From positions 62,001-126,000 of the forward strand of contig NZ_FBWL01000170.1 of NCBI RefSeq assembly GCF_001517425.1: a stretch of DNA of 64,000 nucleotides, given 5' to 3'. How positions within the stretch are numbered: position 1 is the first letter of the stretch; each line of letters opens with the position of its first letter. Positions 11,128-20,633 of the stretch are shown here, piece by piece. Both the position numbers and the translations under genes were made by a program. The DNA comes from Clostridium sp. C105KSO13 (lineage in GTDB: Bacteria > Bacillota > Clostridia > Lachnospirales > Lachnospiraceae). The notes under the pieces were generated by a model. It was not told the origin of the DNA. It did not search any database and worked only from the letters and a program-made list of their open reading frames with translations.

Positions 11128-11892
11128 ATGAATGCGGTTAAAGTCAGAAACATCGAGATAGGTGGCGGTGTTCCTAAAATCTGTGTTCCCATTGTGGGTA
11201 AAACAAAAAAGGATATCCTGGGGGATGCAGAGAATGTTTGTAAATTAAAAACAGATGTGGCAGAGTGGCGGGGGGACTGGTATGAGGATATCCTTGATTC
11301 TGCCGGGCTGGAAACAACTTTGAGTGAACTTCGGAAAGTTCTGGGAGATACCCCTTTGCTTTTTACCTTTCGTACATCAAAAGAGGGCGGAGAAATGGCA
11401 ATCGATACGGAGAATTATGTGAAGCTGAATCAGAAAGTCATACGTACCGGCATTGCAGATATGATTGATGTGGAGCTAAACAGGGGAGAAGAGGCTGTGG
11501 AAAGCATTATTAATACAGCCCACATGTACGGTGTAAAAGTAATTGCTTCCAACCATGATTTCCAGAGAACTCCGGATAAAGATGAAATGGTATCCCGCCT
11601 GTGCAGGATGCAGAAACAGGGGGCAGACATCGCCAAGATTGCCGTAATGCCGAAGAACAAGGCGGATGTGCTCGCATTGCTGGCTGCCACGGAGGAGATG
11701 ACTGCCCATCATGGAGATACTCCGGTTGTTACAATGTCCATGTCAGGGACAGGCGTTATCAGCCGTGTCTGCGGAGAAGTCTTCGGCTCTGCCCTTACTT
11801 TTGGAGCGGCAGGAAGGGCATCGGCTCCGGGGCAAATGAAGGTGGGGGAACTCCGAACAATATTGGAATTACTTCATAAAAGCATGCAATAG
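11128..11892 (+). CDS. aroD: Type I 3-dehydroquinate dehydratase
   Basis: A 254-residue class I enzyme that dehydrates 3-dehydroquinate to 3-dehydroshikimate in the shikimate pathway through a Schiff base. Visible family motifs are PKICVPIVGKTKKDI, EWRGDWYED, LFTFRTSKEGGE, the histidine region VIASNHDFQRTP, the Schiff-base lysine region DIAKIAVMPKNKAD, and the end signature FGSALTFGAAGRASAPGQ. I use ATG 11128, preceded by GAGGAGG; an in-frame ATG at 11113 overlaps that ribosome binding site. It stands alone, without other aro genes. Confidence 0.96.
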   Translation: MNAVKVRNIEIGGGVPKICVPIVGKTKKDILGDAENVCKLKTDVAEWRGDWYEDILDSAGLETTLSELRKVLGDTPLLFTFRTSKEGGEMAIDTENYVKLNQKVIRTGIADMIDVELNRGEEAVESIINTAHMYGVKVIASNHDFQRTPDKDEMVSRLCRMQKQGADIAKIAVMPKNKADVLALLAATEEMTAHHGDTPVVTMSMSGTGVISRVCGEVFGSALTFGAAGRASAPGQMKVGELRTILELLHKSMQ

Positions 11893-11919
11893 AAGGCCGT
11901 TTAAATATCAGCCAAAGTC

Positions 11920-11948
11920 TTTCAAGAAGTAGGCCTTTGTGATATACT
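11920..11948 (+). promoter_or_regulatory. Probable promoter of mscL
   Basis: TTTCAA (11920-11925) and TATACT (11943-11948) lie 17 bases apart, about 30 bases before the mscL start. The -35 box is imperfect. Confidence 0.45.
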
Positions 11949-11976
11949 ATAAAGAAAAAACGGGGAGGTTGTCGAA

Positions 11977-12390
11977 ATGAAGAACTTTATGAAAGAATTT
12001 AAAGAATTTATCAGCCGCGGAAATGTAATGGACATGGCGGTAGGTATCATTATTGGCGGCGCATTTACAGCCATAGTATCTTCGTTGGTGGATGATATTA
12101 TGAATCCGATTTTAGGGTTATTCGGAGGGGCAAATCTAGACAAGCTGAAAGTGTCATTGCTGGGAGAGGTTACTTTGAATTATGGTAAATTTATAGCAGC
12201 AATTATCAACTTCCTGCTCATGGCTCTTATACTTTTCCTGATTATAAAGGCACTCAATAAAGCATCTTCTTTACGCCCCAAAAAAGAAGAAGAGGCTGTA
12301 ATAAAGATATGTCCCTTCTGTAAAAGTGAGATGGACATAGAAGCTACCAGGTGTCCTCATTGTACATCTAAGTTAGACGAAAATCATTAA
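11977..12390 (+). CDS. mscL: Large-conductance mechanosensitive channel MscL with C-terminal zinc ribbon
   Basis: A 137-residue protein. Residues 1-100 are MscL: the amphipathic N-terminus (FMKEFKEFISRGNVMDMAVG), TM1 (about 17-43, with the gate motif AVGIIIGGAFTAIVSSLVDD), a short periplasmic loop, and TM2 (about 70-92). In place of the usual cytoplasmic helix bundle the tail has four cysteines (C112, C115, C126, C129) as CPFC-x10-CPHC, a zinc-ribbon pattern. The channel releases solutes on osmotic downshock. GGGGAGG precedes the ATG. Zinc-ribbon tails of this type occur in clostridial MscL; their effect on gating is not known to me. Confidence 0.95.
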   Translation: MKNFMKEFKEFISRGNVMDMAVGIIIGGAFTAIVSSLVDDIMNPILGLFGGANLDKLKVSLLGEVTLNYGKFIAAIINFLLMALILFLIIKALNKASSLRPKKEEEAVIKICPFCKSEMDIEATRCPHCTSKLDENH

Positions 12391-12542
12391 GAATCCAGAA
12401 AAGCAGGGGAAGCAGTTCATTGTGACTGGTTCCTTCTGTCTTAACAGCTTAATCTCATCAAACGGCACTAGAAGTATTTTTGTTCATTTAGTGAACTAAT
12501 AAGAGCATAGGCTATTACGCAGCGTAAAGGTCAATAGTTTTA

Positions 12543-12583
12543 ATAAAAAAAGGGAAAACAACGAATATTCGCTGTTTTCCCTT
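12543..12583 (-). terminator. Rho-independent terminator of the tmRNA gene
   Basis: Read on the minus strand, AAGGGAAAACA.GCGAATATTCG.TGTTTTCCCTT forms a long, nearly perfect stem and is followed by T-rich sequence ending at about 12543. It begins only five bases after the acceptor end of the tmRNA. Confidence 0.9.
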
Positions 12584-12587
12584 ATAG

Positions 12588-12929
12588 TGGACCTGGCGGG
12601 AATCGAACCCGCGTCCAAAAACCTATCCCATGTACTTCTACTATCATAGTCGGTTCTTTTTCATTCCCTCTGCCGTACGGGAACCAACACCCTTACGGTT
12701 TCAGTAGCTTCATGATACGCCTATCGGTTCAAAGCTTTGCCGATATCGTTTCCCACATCGTCGGTGCCAGATTCCCAAGGTGCGGGTGCCTCAGGGCTGA
12801 CATGCAGCATTTAGGCTGCAGCTAATTCGAAATTATCGTTAGCGTTTAATTTTAAGTTTGCGATTTGACGCATCAGCCTGCGGATAGCTTCTCCATCTTC
12901 AAGATCCCTGTCGAAACCAGTACAAGCCC
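12588..12929 (-). ncRNA. ssrA: Transfer-messenger RNA (tmRNA, SsrA RNA)
   Basis: The minus strand carries the tRNA-like ends of tmRNA. The 5' end GGGCUUG pairs with CAGGUCC (seven pairs including G-U), followed by GGUUUCGACAGG; the 3' end has the T arm GCGGGUUCGAUUCCCGC. The terminal CCA is not encoded (CTA follows the discriminator A), so it must be added. The tag frame starts at the resume codon GCA at 12861, gives ANLKLNANDNFELAAA (16 residues) and ends at TAA 12813-12811. The encoded length of about 342 bases is normal. It rescues stalled ribosomes together with SmpB (5818-6285). Confidence 0.95.
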
Positions 12930-12980
12930 TTGTATGATGTTCAGAGATAAGTTGTGATATTCACATGTCTCCGCATACTC

Positions 12981-13009
12981 ATTCTATAAAAAAGAAATCA
13001 TAAAGTCAA
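12981..13009 (-). promoter_or_regulatory. Strong sigma-A promoter of ssrA
   Basis: Minus-strand TTGACT (13009-13004) and TAGAAT (12986-12981) with a 17-base spacer. Transcription should start near 12974, giving a 5' extension of roughly 45 bases that RNase P would remove from the tmRNA precursor. Confidence 0.8.
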
Positions 13010-13130
13010 GGCATTTGCAGTAGTTCACACTTATTTCAGATTCATTACAACTTTTTTCATAGTTAATAGGTTCCTTTATTAACTTTCTGTGCTAATATAT
13101 AATAAAACATAAAAAAAGAGAGGTTATGAT

Positions 13131-13955
13131 ATGCCGACAACATATGCACATTATAGATTTGGGAGAGATGTTATCAGTGCCCTTCCAAGACCGCTGGAAC
13201 GGTCGGTGGAAAATAATAGAGAATTGTTTGATATCGGTCTTCACGGACCGGATATTTTGTTTTACTATAATGCAATTGATACGTCAAATCTGGTGATTCA
13301 GCAGGGACATGCGATTCACAGAAAGCCGGCGGACGAGTTTTTTATGCGGGCGGAGGAAATTTTGAAAAAAGAAGAAAACTCTGCAGCGGCAAGAGCCTAC
13401 ATATATGGGTTCATCTGCCATTTTGTTCTGGACAGCGAATGTCACAAGTATATTCAAAAAATGATGTATGTCAGTAAAATTACACATTCGGAGATAGAAA
13501 AGGAATTTGACAGGTACCTGCTGACAGAAGATTATATCAATCCGCTGCGCTATCTTGCCACAAAGCATATCCATCCAAGTCCGGAAAATGCACAGGTAAT
13601 TGCACCGTTCTTTGATGATCTGTCGCCAGAGACAGTAAGAAAATCATTAAGGGCTATGATATTTTATCATAAACTGCTTTTGGCACCTGGTGAAAAAAAG
13701 AGAAAATTGCTGTTTACAGTTATGAAACTGATGGGGAAATATGATACTATGCACGGGATGGTGATAAACGAGGAACCAAATCCAAAGTGTGAACAGTATT
13801 GCCTTTTACTAAAAAAACTTTACGCAGGAGCAGTGCCGATAGCAGCGGATTTGATTGTAAAATTTCAGCGTTCATTATTTCAGGGTACCGAGCTGCCGTC
13901 ACGCTTCCATGAAACTTTCGATGCGGGGAAGCACTGGAAGGAGCTGCCTTTATAG
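13131..13955 (+). CDS. Zinc-dependent phospholipase C family protein
   Basis: A 274-residue protein that matches the zinc-dependent phospholipase C fold in its conserved histidine/aspartate pattern: TTYAHYRFG at the start, DIGLHGPDILFYY, the GHAIHRKPADEFF segment, YIYGFICHFVLDSECHKYI, and THSEIEKEFDRYL. There is no signal peptide, so it is predicted to be cytosolic, unlike secreted clostridial phospholipases. The family is common in gut Firmicutes, with no proven substrate. A TATAAT at 13098-13103, about 28 bases before the start, with a weak TTTATT 17 bases further up, may be its promoter. Confidence 0.8.
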   Translation: MPTTYAHYRFGRDVISALPRPLERSVENNRELFDIGLHGPDILFYYNAIDTSNLVIQQGHAIHRKPADEFFMRAEEILKKEENSAAARAYIYGFICHFVLDSECHKYIQKMMYVSKITHSEIEKEFDRYLLTEDYINPLRYLATKHIHPSPENAQVIAPFFDDLSPETVRKSLRAMIFYHKLLLAPGEKKRKLLFTVMKLMGKYDTMHGMVINEEPNPKCEQYCLLLKKLYAGAVPIAADLIVKFQRSLFQGTELPSRFHETFDAGKHWKELPL

Positions 13956-14003
13956 GAGATACAGATATGGAACAAGGAATAAATAGTTTATAAGGAGACA
14001 AGA

Positions 14004-14708
14004 ATGGGAAGTTTTGTAAAACTAGAAGATGTTACCAAAGTATATAAGACAGGAGAAGTGGAAATCCATGCGGTGGACGGGATAGACTTCGCAATTAAAA
14101 AAGGTGAATTAGTAATTATTGTGGGGCCCAGTGGTGCGGGAAAGACGACTGTACTGAATATCCTGGGCGGGATGGACTCTGCAACAAGTGGGAAAATAAC
14201 GGTGGACGGTGCGGATATCACGGATTACAACGCAAAACAGCTGACAGGTTACCGGCGGGAAGATATTGGGTTTGTATTTCAATTCTATAATCTTGTTCCA
14301 AATCTTACAGCTTTGGAAAATGTAGAACTTGCCCTCCAGATATGCAAGGAGCCTCTGGATGCCGGGAAGGTACTGGAAGAAGTAGGATTGGGAGAACGAC
14401 TGAATAATTTCCCGGCACAGCTTTCCGGAGGAGAACAGCAGAGAGTGTCTATTGCCCGGGCTCTCGCGAAGAACCCAAAACTTCTTCTCTGTGATGAACC
14501 TACAGGGGCGTTGGATTATAACACAGGCCGCTCTATTTTAAAACTTCTTCAGAATATGTGCCGGGAGAGAGGGATGACAGTTATCATCATCACACATAAT
14601 TCAGCCCTTGCACCTATGGGAGATCGCCTGATCAAGATTAAGAACGGAAAAGTTTCCCATATGGAAGAAAATAAGACCCCTGTGTCAATCGATGAGATAG
14701 AATGGTAG
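14004..14708 (+). CDS. ABC transporter ATP-binding protein (MacB/LolD type)
   Basis: A 234-residue ATPase with Walker [20 protein letters not shown]-loop [19 protein letters not shown], signature [16 protein letters not shown], Walker [13 protein letters not shown] and the switch histidine in IIITHN. The Q-loop and the DEPTGALD wording place it with the MacB/LolD/BceA group that drives FtsX-type permeases. The permease gene starts 9 bases downstream, and a two-component pair follows. A GGAG site precedes the ATG. Confidence 0.95.
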   Translation: MGSFVKLEDVTKVYKTGEVEIHAVDGIDFAIKKGELVIIVGPSGAGKTTVLNILGGMDSATSGKITVDGADITDYNAKQLTGYRREDIGFVFQFYNLVPNLTALENVELALQICKEPLDAGKVLEEVGLGERLNNFPAQLSGGEQQRVSIARALAKNPKLLLCDEPTGALDYNTGRSILKLLQNMCRERGMTVIIITHNSALAPMGDRLIKIKNGKVSHMEENKTPVSIDEIEW

Positions 14709-14717
14709 GTTAAGCTA

Positions 14718-17700
14718 ATGACTAGAAAAGCACTGAAAAAAGATTTTTATATGGAAATTCGTAAAAGCCTGGGACGCTTCTTATCTATTTTCTCCATTGT
14801 TGCAATCGGAGTTGCATTTTTTTCAGGTATACGTTCCACTGAGCCGGATATGCGGTTGTCGGCGGATGCCTATTTTGACAGGCAAAATCTGATGGACATT
14901 AAGGTTGTCAGCACATTGGGGCTGACAAAGGATGATTTAAAGGCTCTGAAGAGAGTGAAGGGAATTAAAAATGCAGAGACGGGGTACTCTGTCGATGTTC
15001 TCTGTACGGTGAAAGACAGCAGCCAGGTAGTGCATGTGTCATCTCTTCTTCCGTCTATGAATGAAGTGAATATAGAAGAGGGACGGCTGCCAAAAGAGGC
15101 GGATGAGTGTGTGGTGGATGTGGACTTTCTTACAGGCAGCGGTTATAAAATTGGAGATAAAATTACATTTCAGTCTGGGACAAAGGATGACATAAAGGAT
15201 ACACTTAAAACGGATACATTCACTATTGTAGGAACAGCCAGCAGTCCGGAATACATTTCATTCCAGCGGGGAAACAGTACAATAGGTACAGGAGTAGTCG
15301 GTGGATTTGTATGCGTACCGGAAAGCAGTTTTGAAATGGATGTATATACGGAAATGTATGCCTCGGTGGAGGGAGCAAAAGAGCTGACTGCATTTACGGA
15401 TGCCTACGACGACCAGGTGACAGATACTGTTGACCAGGTGGAAAAAATCCGTAAAGAGAGGGAACAGGCCCGGTATCAGGAAATTGTGGATGAAGCTGCG
15501 GACAAATTGAATGATGCGAAGAAAGAGCTGGCAGATTCCAAAGCAGAGGCACATGAAAAACTGGAGGATGCCAGGCAGCAGATTGAGGAAGGAAGAGGGC
15601 AAATTGAGAACGCCAAGGCGGAGATAGCAGACGGTTATGCGCAGATTGATGATTCCAGGAACCAATTGGCCGAAAAGCAGGCGGAACTGGATGCGGGGTA
15701 TGAGGAATTAAATCCCCAGTTTGATGCCCTCAATCAGAAGGCTGACGAGCTAAATACGGCGAAGGCACAGTACGAGGCTCTTGCGGCAAGCGGACAGACC
15801 GATGAACAGACACAGCAGATGTTAATCGCCATGTCTGCCCAGATTACGGAAGGTGAAGCCCAGATTGAAGCGGCTCGTGCTCAGATGGAAGAAGCAAAGG
15901 CGCAGCTGGATGACGGACAGCAGCAGATTAATGACGGTTGGGCACAGATCGATGAAGCTCAGGCAGAGCTTGTCTCAGGGGAAGCAGAACTGTCGGACAA
16001 GGAACAGGAATTAAATGATGCTCAGGCACAGTATGAGGATGCAAAAGCTGAAGCAGACAGTAAAATTGCCGACGGTGAGAAGAAGATCCGGGATGCCGAG
16101 AAAGATATCAAAAAGATAGAACACGCGAAATGGTATATTACTGACAGAAACGACCTGACGGAATATGCAGGCTATGGGGATAATGCAGACCGCATAAAAG
16201 CTATAGGGAAAGTATTCCCGGTACTGTTCTTTCTGGTGGCGGCCCTGATTAGTCTGACGACCATGACCCGGATGGTGGAAGAGCAGAGAACCCTGATGGG
16301 TACGCTTAAGGCTTTAGGGTATGAGCGCCATGCAATTGCGGGAAAATATATCGGTTATGCAGCCCTTGCTACAGTCAGCGGCAGTATACTTGGAATATTA
16401 GTCGGGGAGAAGGTTATCCCACATATAATCATCCATGCTTACGGGATTATGTATCAGCACATGAATGCTATGCGGGTTCCGTACAATATGTTCTATGGCC
16501 TGGCAGCATCCCTGGCGGCGCTGGCCTGCACACTTTTTGCTGCAATCTTCTCCTGCTTTAATGAATTGCGGGAGCAGGCTGCAGAATTGATGCGCCCCCC
16601 GGCACCGAAGCAGGGCAAGAGAGTGTTTCTGGAACGGGTGCCGTTCATATGGAAGCACCTGAGTTTTACGTGGAAGGCAACTGTACGTAACCTGGTTCGA
16701 TATAAAAAGCGGTTTTTTATGACCATTTTCGGTATAGGCGGCTGCATGGCTCTGCTGTTGGTCGGATTTGGACTGAGAAACTCTATATTTGATATTACGA
16801 CGCTGCAATATGGTGATATTCAGCTGTACAACGGAGATATTATTCTCGACACAGATGCCTCTGAGGCGGAACAAGAAGAAGCATATGATAAATTGAATTC
16901 GGATGACCGGGTGGAGGATACAGCAAAAAACCTGCTCCGACAGGTGGAACTCTCTAATGGAAAGATAACAAAGGATGTGTATCTGAATGCGCCGGAAAAT
17001 GCAGATAAATTCCCTGATTTTGTTGTACTTCAGAACCGTATAACAAAGGAAAAATACTCACTGAGTAATTCAGGGGTGATTTTATCAGAAAAAGTTGCGA
17101 AGATGCTGGGCGTGAAGGCCGGGGATAAGATTACGATAAAGGATGAGGACAAAGGTGAGGCAGAAACCAAAATTGACAGTATCTGTGAAAATTATGTCGG
17201 TCATTACATTTATATATCTCCGGAATATTATGAAAAATTGTTTGGCAGTGCACCGGAGTATAATTCTATATATTATAACATGAAGCCGGATGAGACAGGC
17301 AGCGAGGAAAAAGTGGGAGAGGCTGTTTTAAAGTCCGACGGTGCTTTAAGTGTAAGCTATTCTGGTGATATCCAAAAGCAGTTTGAAGATATGTTGGGCA
17401 GCATGGATATAGTGGTAGTCGTTCTTGTAATTTCAGCAGGACTGCTTGCCTTTGTAGTATTATACAATCTGAATAATATCAATATTACCGAGCGCAGAAG
17501 AGAGCTGGCCACCTTGAAGGTTCTGGGCTTTTATGACAAGGAAGTGTCGGCGTACGTATATAGGGAGAATATTATTCTGACAATCATCGGATCCATAGTC
17601 GGAATTTTGCTGGGAATTGTTTTGCACCGGTATGTCATTGTGACAGCTGAGATAGACTCGGCGATGTTTGGAAGAACGATAGATTTCAGCAGCTATATTT

Positions 17701-17804
17701 ACAGCGTTTTAATTACAATAGCATTTTCTTTGTTTGTAAACGGAGTAATGTACTTTAAGCTGAAGAAAATTGATATGGTGGAATCCTTAAAAAGTGTGGA
17801 ATAG
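14718..17804 (+). CDS. FtsX/MacB-type ABC transporter permease with a long extracytoplasmic coiled coil
   Basis: A 1028-residue permease. TM1 (about 20-40) is followed by a MacB-like extracytoplasmic domain (45-235) and about 235 residues of charged heptad-rich coiled coil (about 235-470), full of the pattern AQIDEAQAELxSGEAEL. Three membrane helices follow (about 495-515, 545-565, 590-615), then a helix at about 665-685, a second extracytoplasmic domain, and three final helices (TMDIVVVVLVISAGLLAFVV region onward), giving two FtsX domains. With the 14004 ATPase it should form a mechanotransmission-type complex. Substrate is unknown; antimicrobial peptides or envelope components are typical for this layout. 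Confidence 0.9.
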   Translation: MTRKALKKDFYMEIRKSLGRFLSIFSIVAIGVAFFSGIRSTEPDMRLSADAYFDRQNLMDIKVVSTLGLTKDDLKALKRVKGIKNAETGYSVDVLCTVKDSSQVVHVSSLLPSMNEVNIEEGRLPKEADECVVDVDFLTGSGYKIGDKITFQSGTKDDIKDTLKTDTFTIVGTASSPEYISFQRGNSTIGTGVVGGFVCVPESSFEMDVYTEMYASVEGAKELTAFTDAYDDQVTDTVDQVEKIRKEREQARYQEIVDEAADKLNDAKKELADSKAEAHEKLEDARQQIEEGRGQIENAKAEIADGYAQIDDSRNQLAEKQAELDAGYEELNPQFDALNQKADELNTAKAQYEALAASGQTDEQTQQMLIAMSAQITEGEAQIEAARAQMEEAKAQLDDGQQQINDGWAQIDEAQAELVSGEAELSDKEQELNDAQAQYEDAKAEADSKIADGEKKIRDAEKDIKKIEHAKWYITDRNDLTEYAGYGDNADRIKAIGKVFPVLFFLVAALISLTTMTRMVEEQRTLMGTLKALGYERHAIAGKYIGYAALATVSGSILGILVGEKVIPHIIIHAYGIMYQHMNAMRVPYNMFYGLAASLAALACTLFAAIFSCFNELREQAAELMRPPAPKQGKRVFLERVPFIWKHLSFTWKATVRNLVRYKKRFFMTIFGIGGCMALLLVGFGLRNSIFDITTLQYGDIQLYNGDIILDTDASEAEQEEAYDKLNSDDRVEDTAKNLLRQVELSNGKITKDVYLNAPENADKFPDFVVLQNRITKEKYSLSNSGVILSEKVAKMLGVKAGDKITIKDEDKGEAETKIDSICENYVGHYIYISPEYYEKLFGSAPEYNSIYYNMKPDETGSEEKVGEAVLKSDGALSVSYSGDIQKQFEDMLGSMDIVVVVLVISAGLLAFVVLYNLNNINITERRRELATLKVLGFYDKEVSAYVYRENIILTIIGSIVGILLGIVLHRYVIVTAEIDSAMFGRTIDFSSYIYSVLITIAFSLFVNGVMYFKLKKIDMVESLKSVE

Positions 17805-17816
17805 GAGACGATTTCA

Positions 17817-18497
17817 ATGGAGAGAACAAAGATTTTAGTTGTGGATGACGAAAGTAGGATGCGCAAGCTGGTAAGGGACTTTCTCACCAGAGAAGGTTAT
17901 GTTGTTCTGGAAGCCGGGGACGGAATGGAAGCGATGGACTTATTTTATGCGGACAAAGATATTGCTTTGATTATATTGGACGTTATGATGCCTAAGATGG
18001 ATGGATGGCAGGTCTGCAGGGAAATCCGGGAGCATTCTAAAGTGCCGGTCATTATGCTCACAGCCCGCTCGGAGGAGCGGGACGAGCTGCAGGGATTTGA
18101 GTTGGGAGTGGATGAGTATATCTCCAAACCATTCAGCCCCAAGATTCTGGTGGCCAGGGTGGAAGCCATACTTCGAAGAACGAAAGGGACCCAGGCAGAA
18201 GAAACAATGAATGCCGGTGGTATTGTGATTGACAAGGCAGCTCATATCGTCACAATAGAGGACAAACCGGTGGAGTTAAGTTATAAAGAGTTTGAGCTTT
18301 TGTCCTATTTTGTGGAAAATCAGGGGATTGCTCTGTCCAGGGAAAAGATATTAAATAATGTATGGAATTACGACTATTTTGGCGATGCACGTACCATTGA
18401 TACCCATGTAAAGAAGCTGAGAAGTAAGCTTGGGGATAAGGGCGAGTACATCAAAACTATCTGGGGCATGGGATACAAATTTGAGGTAGAGGCATGA
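17817..18497 (+). CDS. OmpR-family response regulator
   Basis: A 226-residue regulator with an N-terminal receiver domain (acidic pair D10-D11, phosphoacceptor D55 in ILDVMMPKMDGW, conserved Thr in MLTARSE, Lys in ISKPFSP) and a C-terminal winged-helix DNA-binding domain (VELSYKEFELLSYFVENQG to GMGYKFE). It begins 12 bases after the permease and overlaps the kinase start by four bases, so the transporter and two-component system are one transcription unit. It probably controls this transporter. Confidence 0.95.
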   Translation: MERTKILVVDDESRMRKLVRDFLTREGYVVLEAGDGMEAMDLFYADKDIALIILDVMMPKMDGWQVCREIREHSKVPVIMLTARSEERDELQGFELGVDEYISKPFSPKILVARVEAILRRTKGTQAEETMNAGGIVIDKAAHIVTIEDKPVELSYKEFELLSYFVENQGIALSREKILNNVWNYDYFGDARTIDTHVKKLRSKLGDKGEYIKTIWGMGYKFEVEA

Positions 18498-19990
18498 CAC
18501 ATTCCATAAGACGACAGATGATGGTTGTTTTTGTCGGACTGATTGTATTTATACTGGTGCTGATATTTGCTGCAAACTCCGGCTTTTTGGAGGAGTACTA
18601 TATTCTCCATAAGCAGGCAGATCTGACTGGCACTTATACCGTTATCAATAAAGCAGTCACAAATGAAAGTATTGACACAGGATCTGTTGTTGAAAAGCTG
18701 ACCCATCAGACGGAAAGGGCCAATATTTCAGCGGTTGTCATGAGGACGGACGGAACAGTGATATTCTCTACGGTGAAAGATAAGGACAGCCCTCTGTACC
18801 TAAAACTTCTAGCCTATATGTTTGACAAAAACAAGGATACAGGGAAGATACTGCAAAGTACAGAATCTTATCAGATTTATAAAACCCGGGATTTTATGAC
18901 CCAGATAGACTATCTGGAAATGTGGGGGGCACTCTCCGACACTACCATTTTTGTCATGCGAAGTCCCTTGGAGAGCATTCGGGAGAGTGCAGATCTGGCA
19001 AATAAATTCCTTGTATATATGGGAATGTTTGCGATAATTCTTGGAAGTATCCTGGTGAGTTATTTTTCAAGAAAGATAACGGACCCTATAAAAGAACTGG
19101 TTGGGCTGTCGCAGAGAATGACAAATCTTGATTTTGAGGCCAGATATACCAGTGGCGGAGACAATGAGATTGGTGTTCTTGGGCGGAATTTTAATGCAAT
19201 GTCAACGCGTCTGGAAAGAACGATCTCGGAACTCAAAGGGGTAAACAATCAATTACAGGCTGACATTGAGGAAAAGGAAAAGCTTGAAAATATGCGCAAT
19301 GAGTTCCTGGGCAATGTATCCCATGAACTGAAGACTCCCATTGCACTGATTCAGGGCTATGCGGAAGGACTGAAGGAGGGGGTCAGTGATGACCCGGAGA
19401 GCCGTGAATTCTACTGCGATGTGATTATGGATGAAGCGAATAAGATGAATCAGATGGTAAGAAATCTTCTGACACTTAACCAGCTGGAATTTGGCGCTCA
19501 TGATCTGGAATTTGAGCGTTTTGACGTTGTGGGAATGATCCAGGGCGTGATTACAAGCTGTGAAATCCTAATCCAGCAGGCGGAGGCCTCTGTGGATTTC
19601 ATTGCAGATGAGAAAGTTTATGTCTGGGCAGATGAGTTTAAAACCGAACAGGTAATACGCAATTATCTGACAAATGCAATTCACCATGTAGAAAATGAAA
19701 AACGAATTGAAATCAGAGTGATTTCTAAAATGGAGACAGTGAGGGTCACGGTATTCAACAGCGGGAAATCCATTCCAAAGGAAGACCTGGGCAAGCTGTG
19801 GGACAAGTTCTATAAGGTGGATAAGGCCCACACACGAGAATACGGGGGAAACGGAATAGGACTTTCTATCGTAAAGGCAATTATGGACTCTTTTCACCAG
19901 CAGTATGGTGTGAATAATTTTGAAAATGGGGTGGAGTTCTGGTTTGAACTGGATCGGGAGCCTTCGACTAAAAATTCCTCAAACAAATAA
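18494..19990 (+). CDS. HAMP-domain sensor histidine kinase
   Basis: A 498-residue membrane kinase: TM1 (about 10-29), extracytoplasmic sensor (30-170), TM2 (172-191), HAMP (192-245, ITDPIKELVGLSQRM), HisKA with the phosphoacceptor H277 in NVSHELKTPIALIQGYAEG, and HATPase with the N box NYLTNAIHHV and the G box GGNGIGLSIVKAIMDSF. The sizeable sensor separates it from the BceS-type kinases that sense through the transporter. It partners with the response regulator at 17817. Confidence 0.95.
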   Translation: MTHSIRRQMMVVFVGLIVFILVLIFAANSGFLEEYYILHKQADLTGTYTVINKAVTNESIDTGSVVEKLTHQTERANISAVVMRTDGTVIFSTVKDKDSPLYLKLLAYMFDKNKDTGKILQSTESYQIYKTRDFMTQIDYLEMWGALSDTTIFVMRSPLESIRESADLANKFLVYMGMFAIILGSILVSYFSRKITDPIKELVGLSQRMTNLDFEARYTSGGDNEIGVLGRNFNAMSTRLERTISELKGVNNQLQADIEEKEKLENMRNEFLGNVSHELKTPIALIQGYAEGLKEGVSDDPESREFYCDVIMDEANKMNQMVRNLLTLNQLEFGAHDLEFERFDVVGMIQGVITSCEILIQQAEASVDFIADEKVYVWADEFKTEQVIRNYLTNAIHHVENEKRIEIRVISKMETVRVTVFNSGKSIPKEDLGKLWDKFYKVDKAHTREYGGNGIGLSIVKAIMDSFHQQYGVNNFENGVEFWFELDREPSTKNSSNK

Positions 19991-20012
19991 AAGTAAAGGA
20001 GTCATGTGACAT

Positions 20013-20633
20013 ATGATAGCAATAATTGATTACGGTGCAGGAAATATAAAAAGTGTGGAGAAGGCGCTGCTCTTTTTAGGCCAGAATGTTGTGATCACAA
20101 GGAATGAAGAGCAGCTTTTGAAGGCAGATAAAGTGATTCTCCCTGGTGTCGGTGCTTTTGGAGATGCCATGCAGAATCTAAAGCAATATGGGCTGGATCG
20201 GGTAATCCGGCAAGTGGTCGAACAAGGGACCCCGATTTTGGGAATTTGCCTTGGTCTGCAGCTTCTGTTTGAAAGAAGTGAAGAGGCACCGGGAGTTTTG
20301 GGGCTGGGAATTCTGGAAGGGGAGATTCTGCGGATTCCGGGGGGAGAAGGGATTAAGATTCCTCACATGGGCTGGAATTCCCTTCGAATGGAAAATAACG
20401 GAAGACTATTTAAGGAAATTCCCCCGCAGTCATACGTTTACTTTGTACATTCCTATTACTTAAAAGCAAAACAGGAAGAAATTGTAAAGGCATCCACAGA
20501 ATACAGTGTTCACATTCATGCTTCTGTAGAAAAGGACAATGTGTTTGCCTGCCAGTTCCATCCCGAAAAAAGCAGTGAAGTGGGAATTCAGATACTTAAA
20601 AACTTCGTGGATTTGAATCGGGAGGGGATGTAA
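20013..20633 (+). CDS. hisH: Imidazole glycerol phosphate synthase, glutaminase subunit
   Basis: A 206-residue class I glutamine amidotransferase that supplies ammonia to HisF in histidine synthesis. Motifs: [27 protein letters not shown], the nucleophile cysteine in [11 protein letters not shown], and the His/Glu pair in [12 protein letters not shown]. It starts 22 bases after the kinase stop behind AAAGGAG. The other histidine genes are not in this window. Confidence 0.97.
   Translation: MIAIIDYGAGNIKSVEKALLFLGQNVVITRNEEQLLKADKVILPGVGAFGDAMQNLKQYGLDRVIRQVVEQGTPILGICLGLQLLFERSEEAPGVLGLGILEGEILRIPGGEGIKIPHMGWNSLRMENNGRLFKEIPPQSYVYFVHSYYLKAKQEEIVKASTEYSVHIHASVEKDNVFACQFHPEKSSEVGIQILKNFVDLNREGM

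Noticed and set aside
12404-12440. Hairpin after mscL as a terminator
   Set aside because: Pairing is imperfect and no T run follows, so I could not support it.
13967-13993. Eight-codon frame MEQGINSL between the phospholipase-like gene and the ABC ATPase gene
   Set aside because: It has a weak upstream GGAG but no hairpins or other leader features, and such frames arise often by chance.
15480-16120. Apparent repetitive DNA in the permease gene, considered as tandem repeat or CRISPR-like
   Set aside because: The repetition follows codon-level heptads of a coiled coil; there are no constant repeats with unique spacers.
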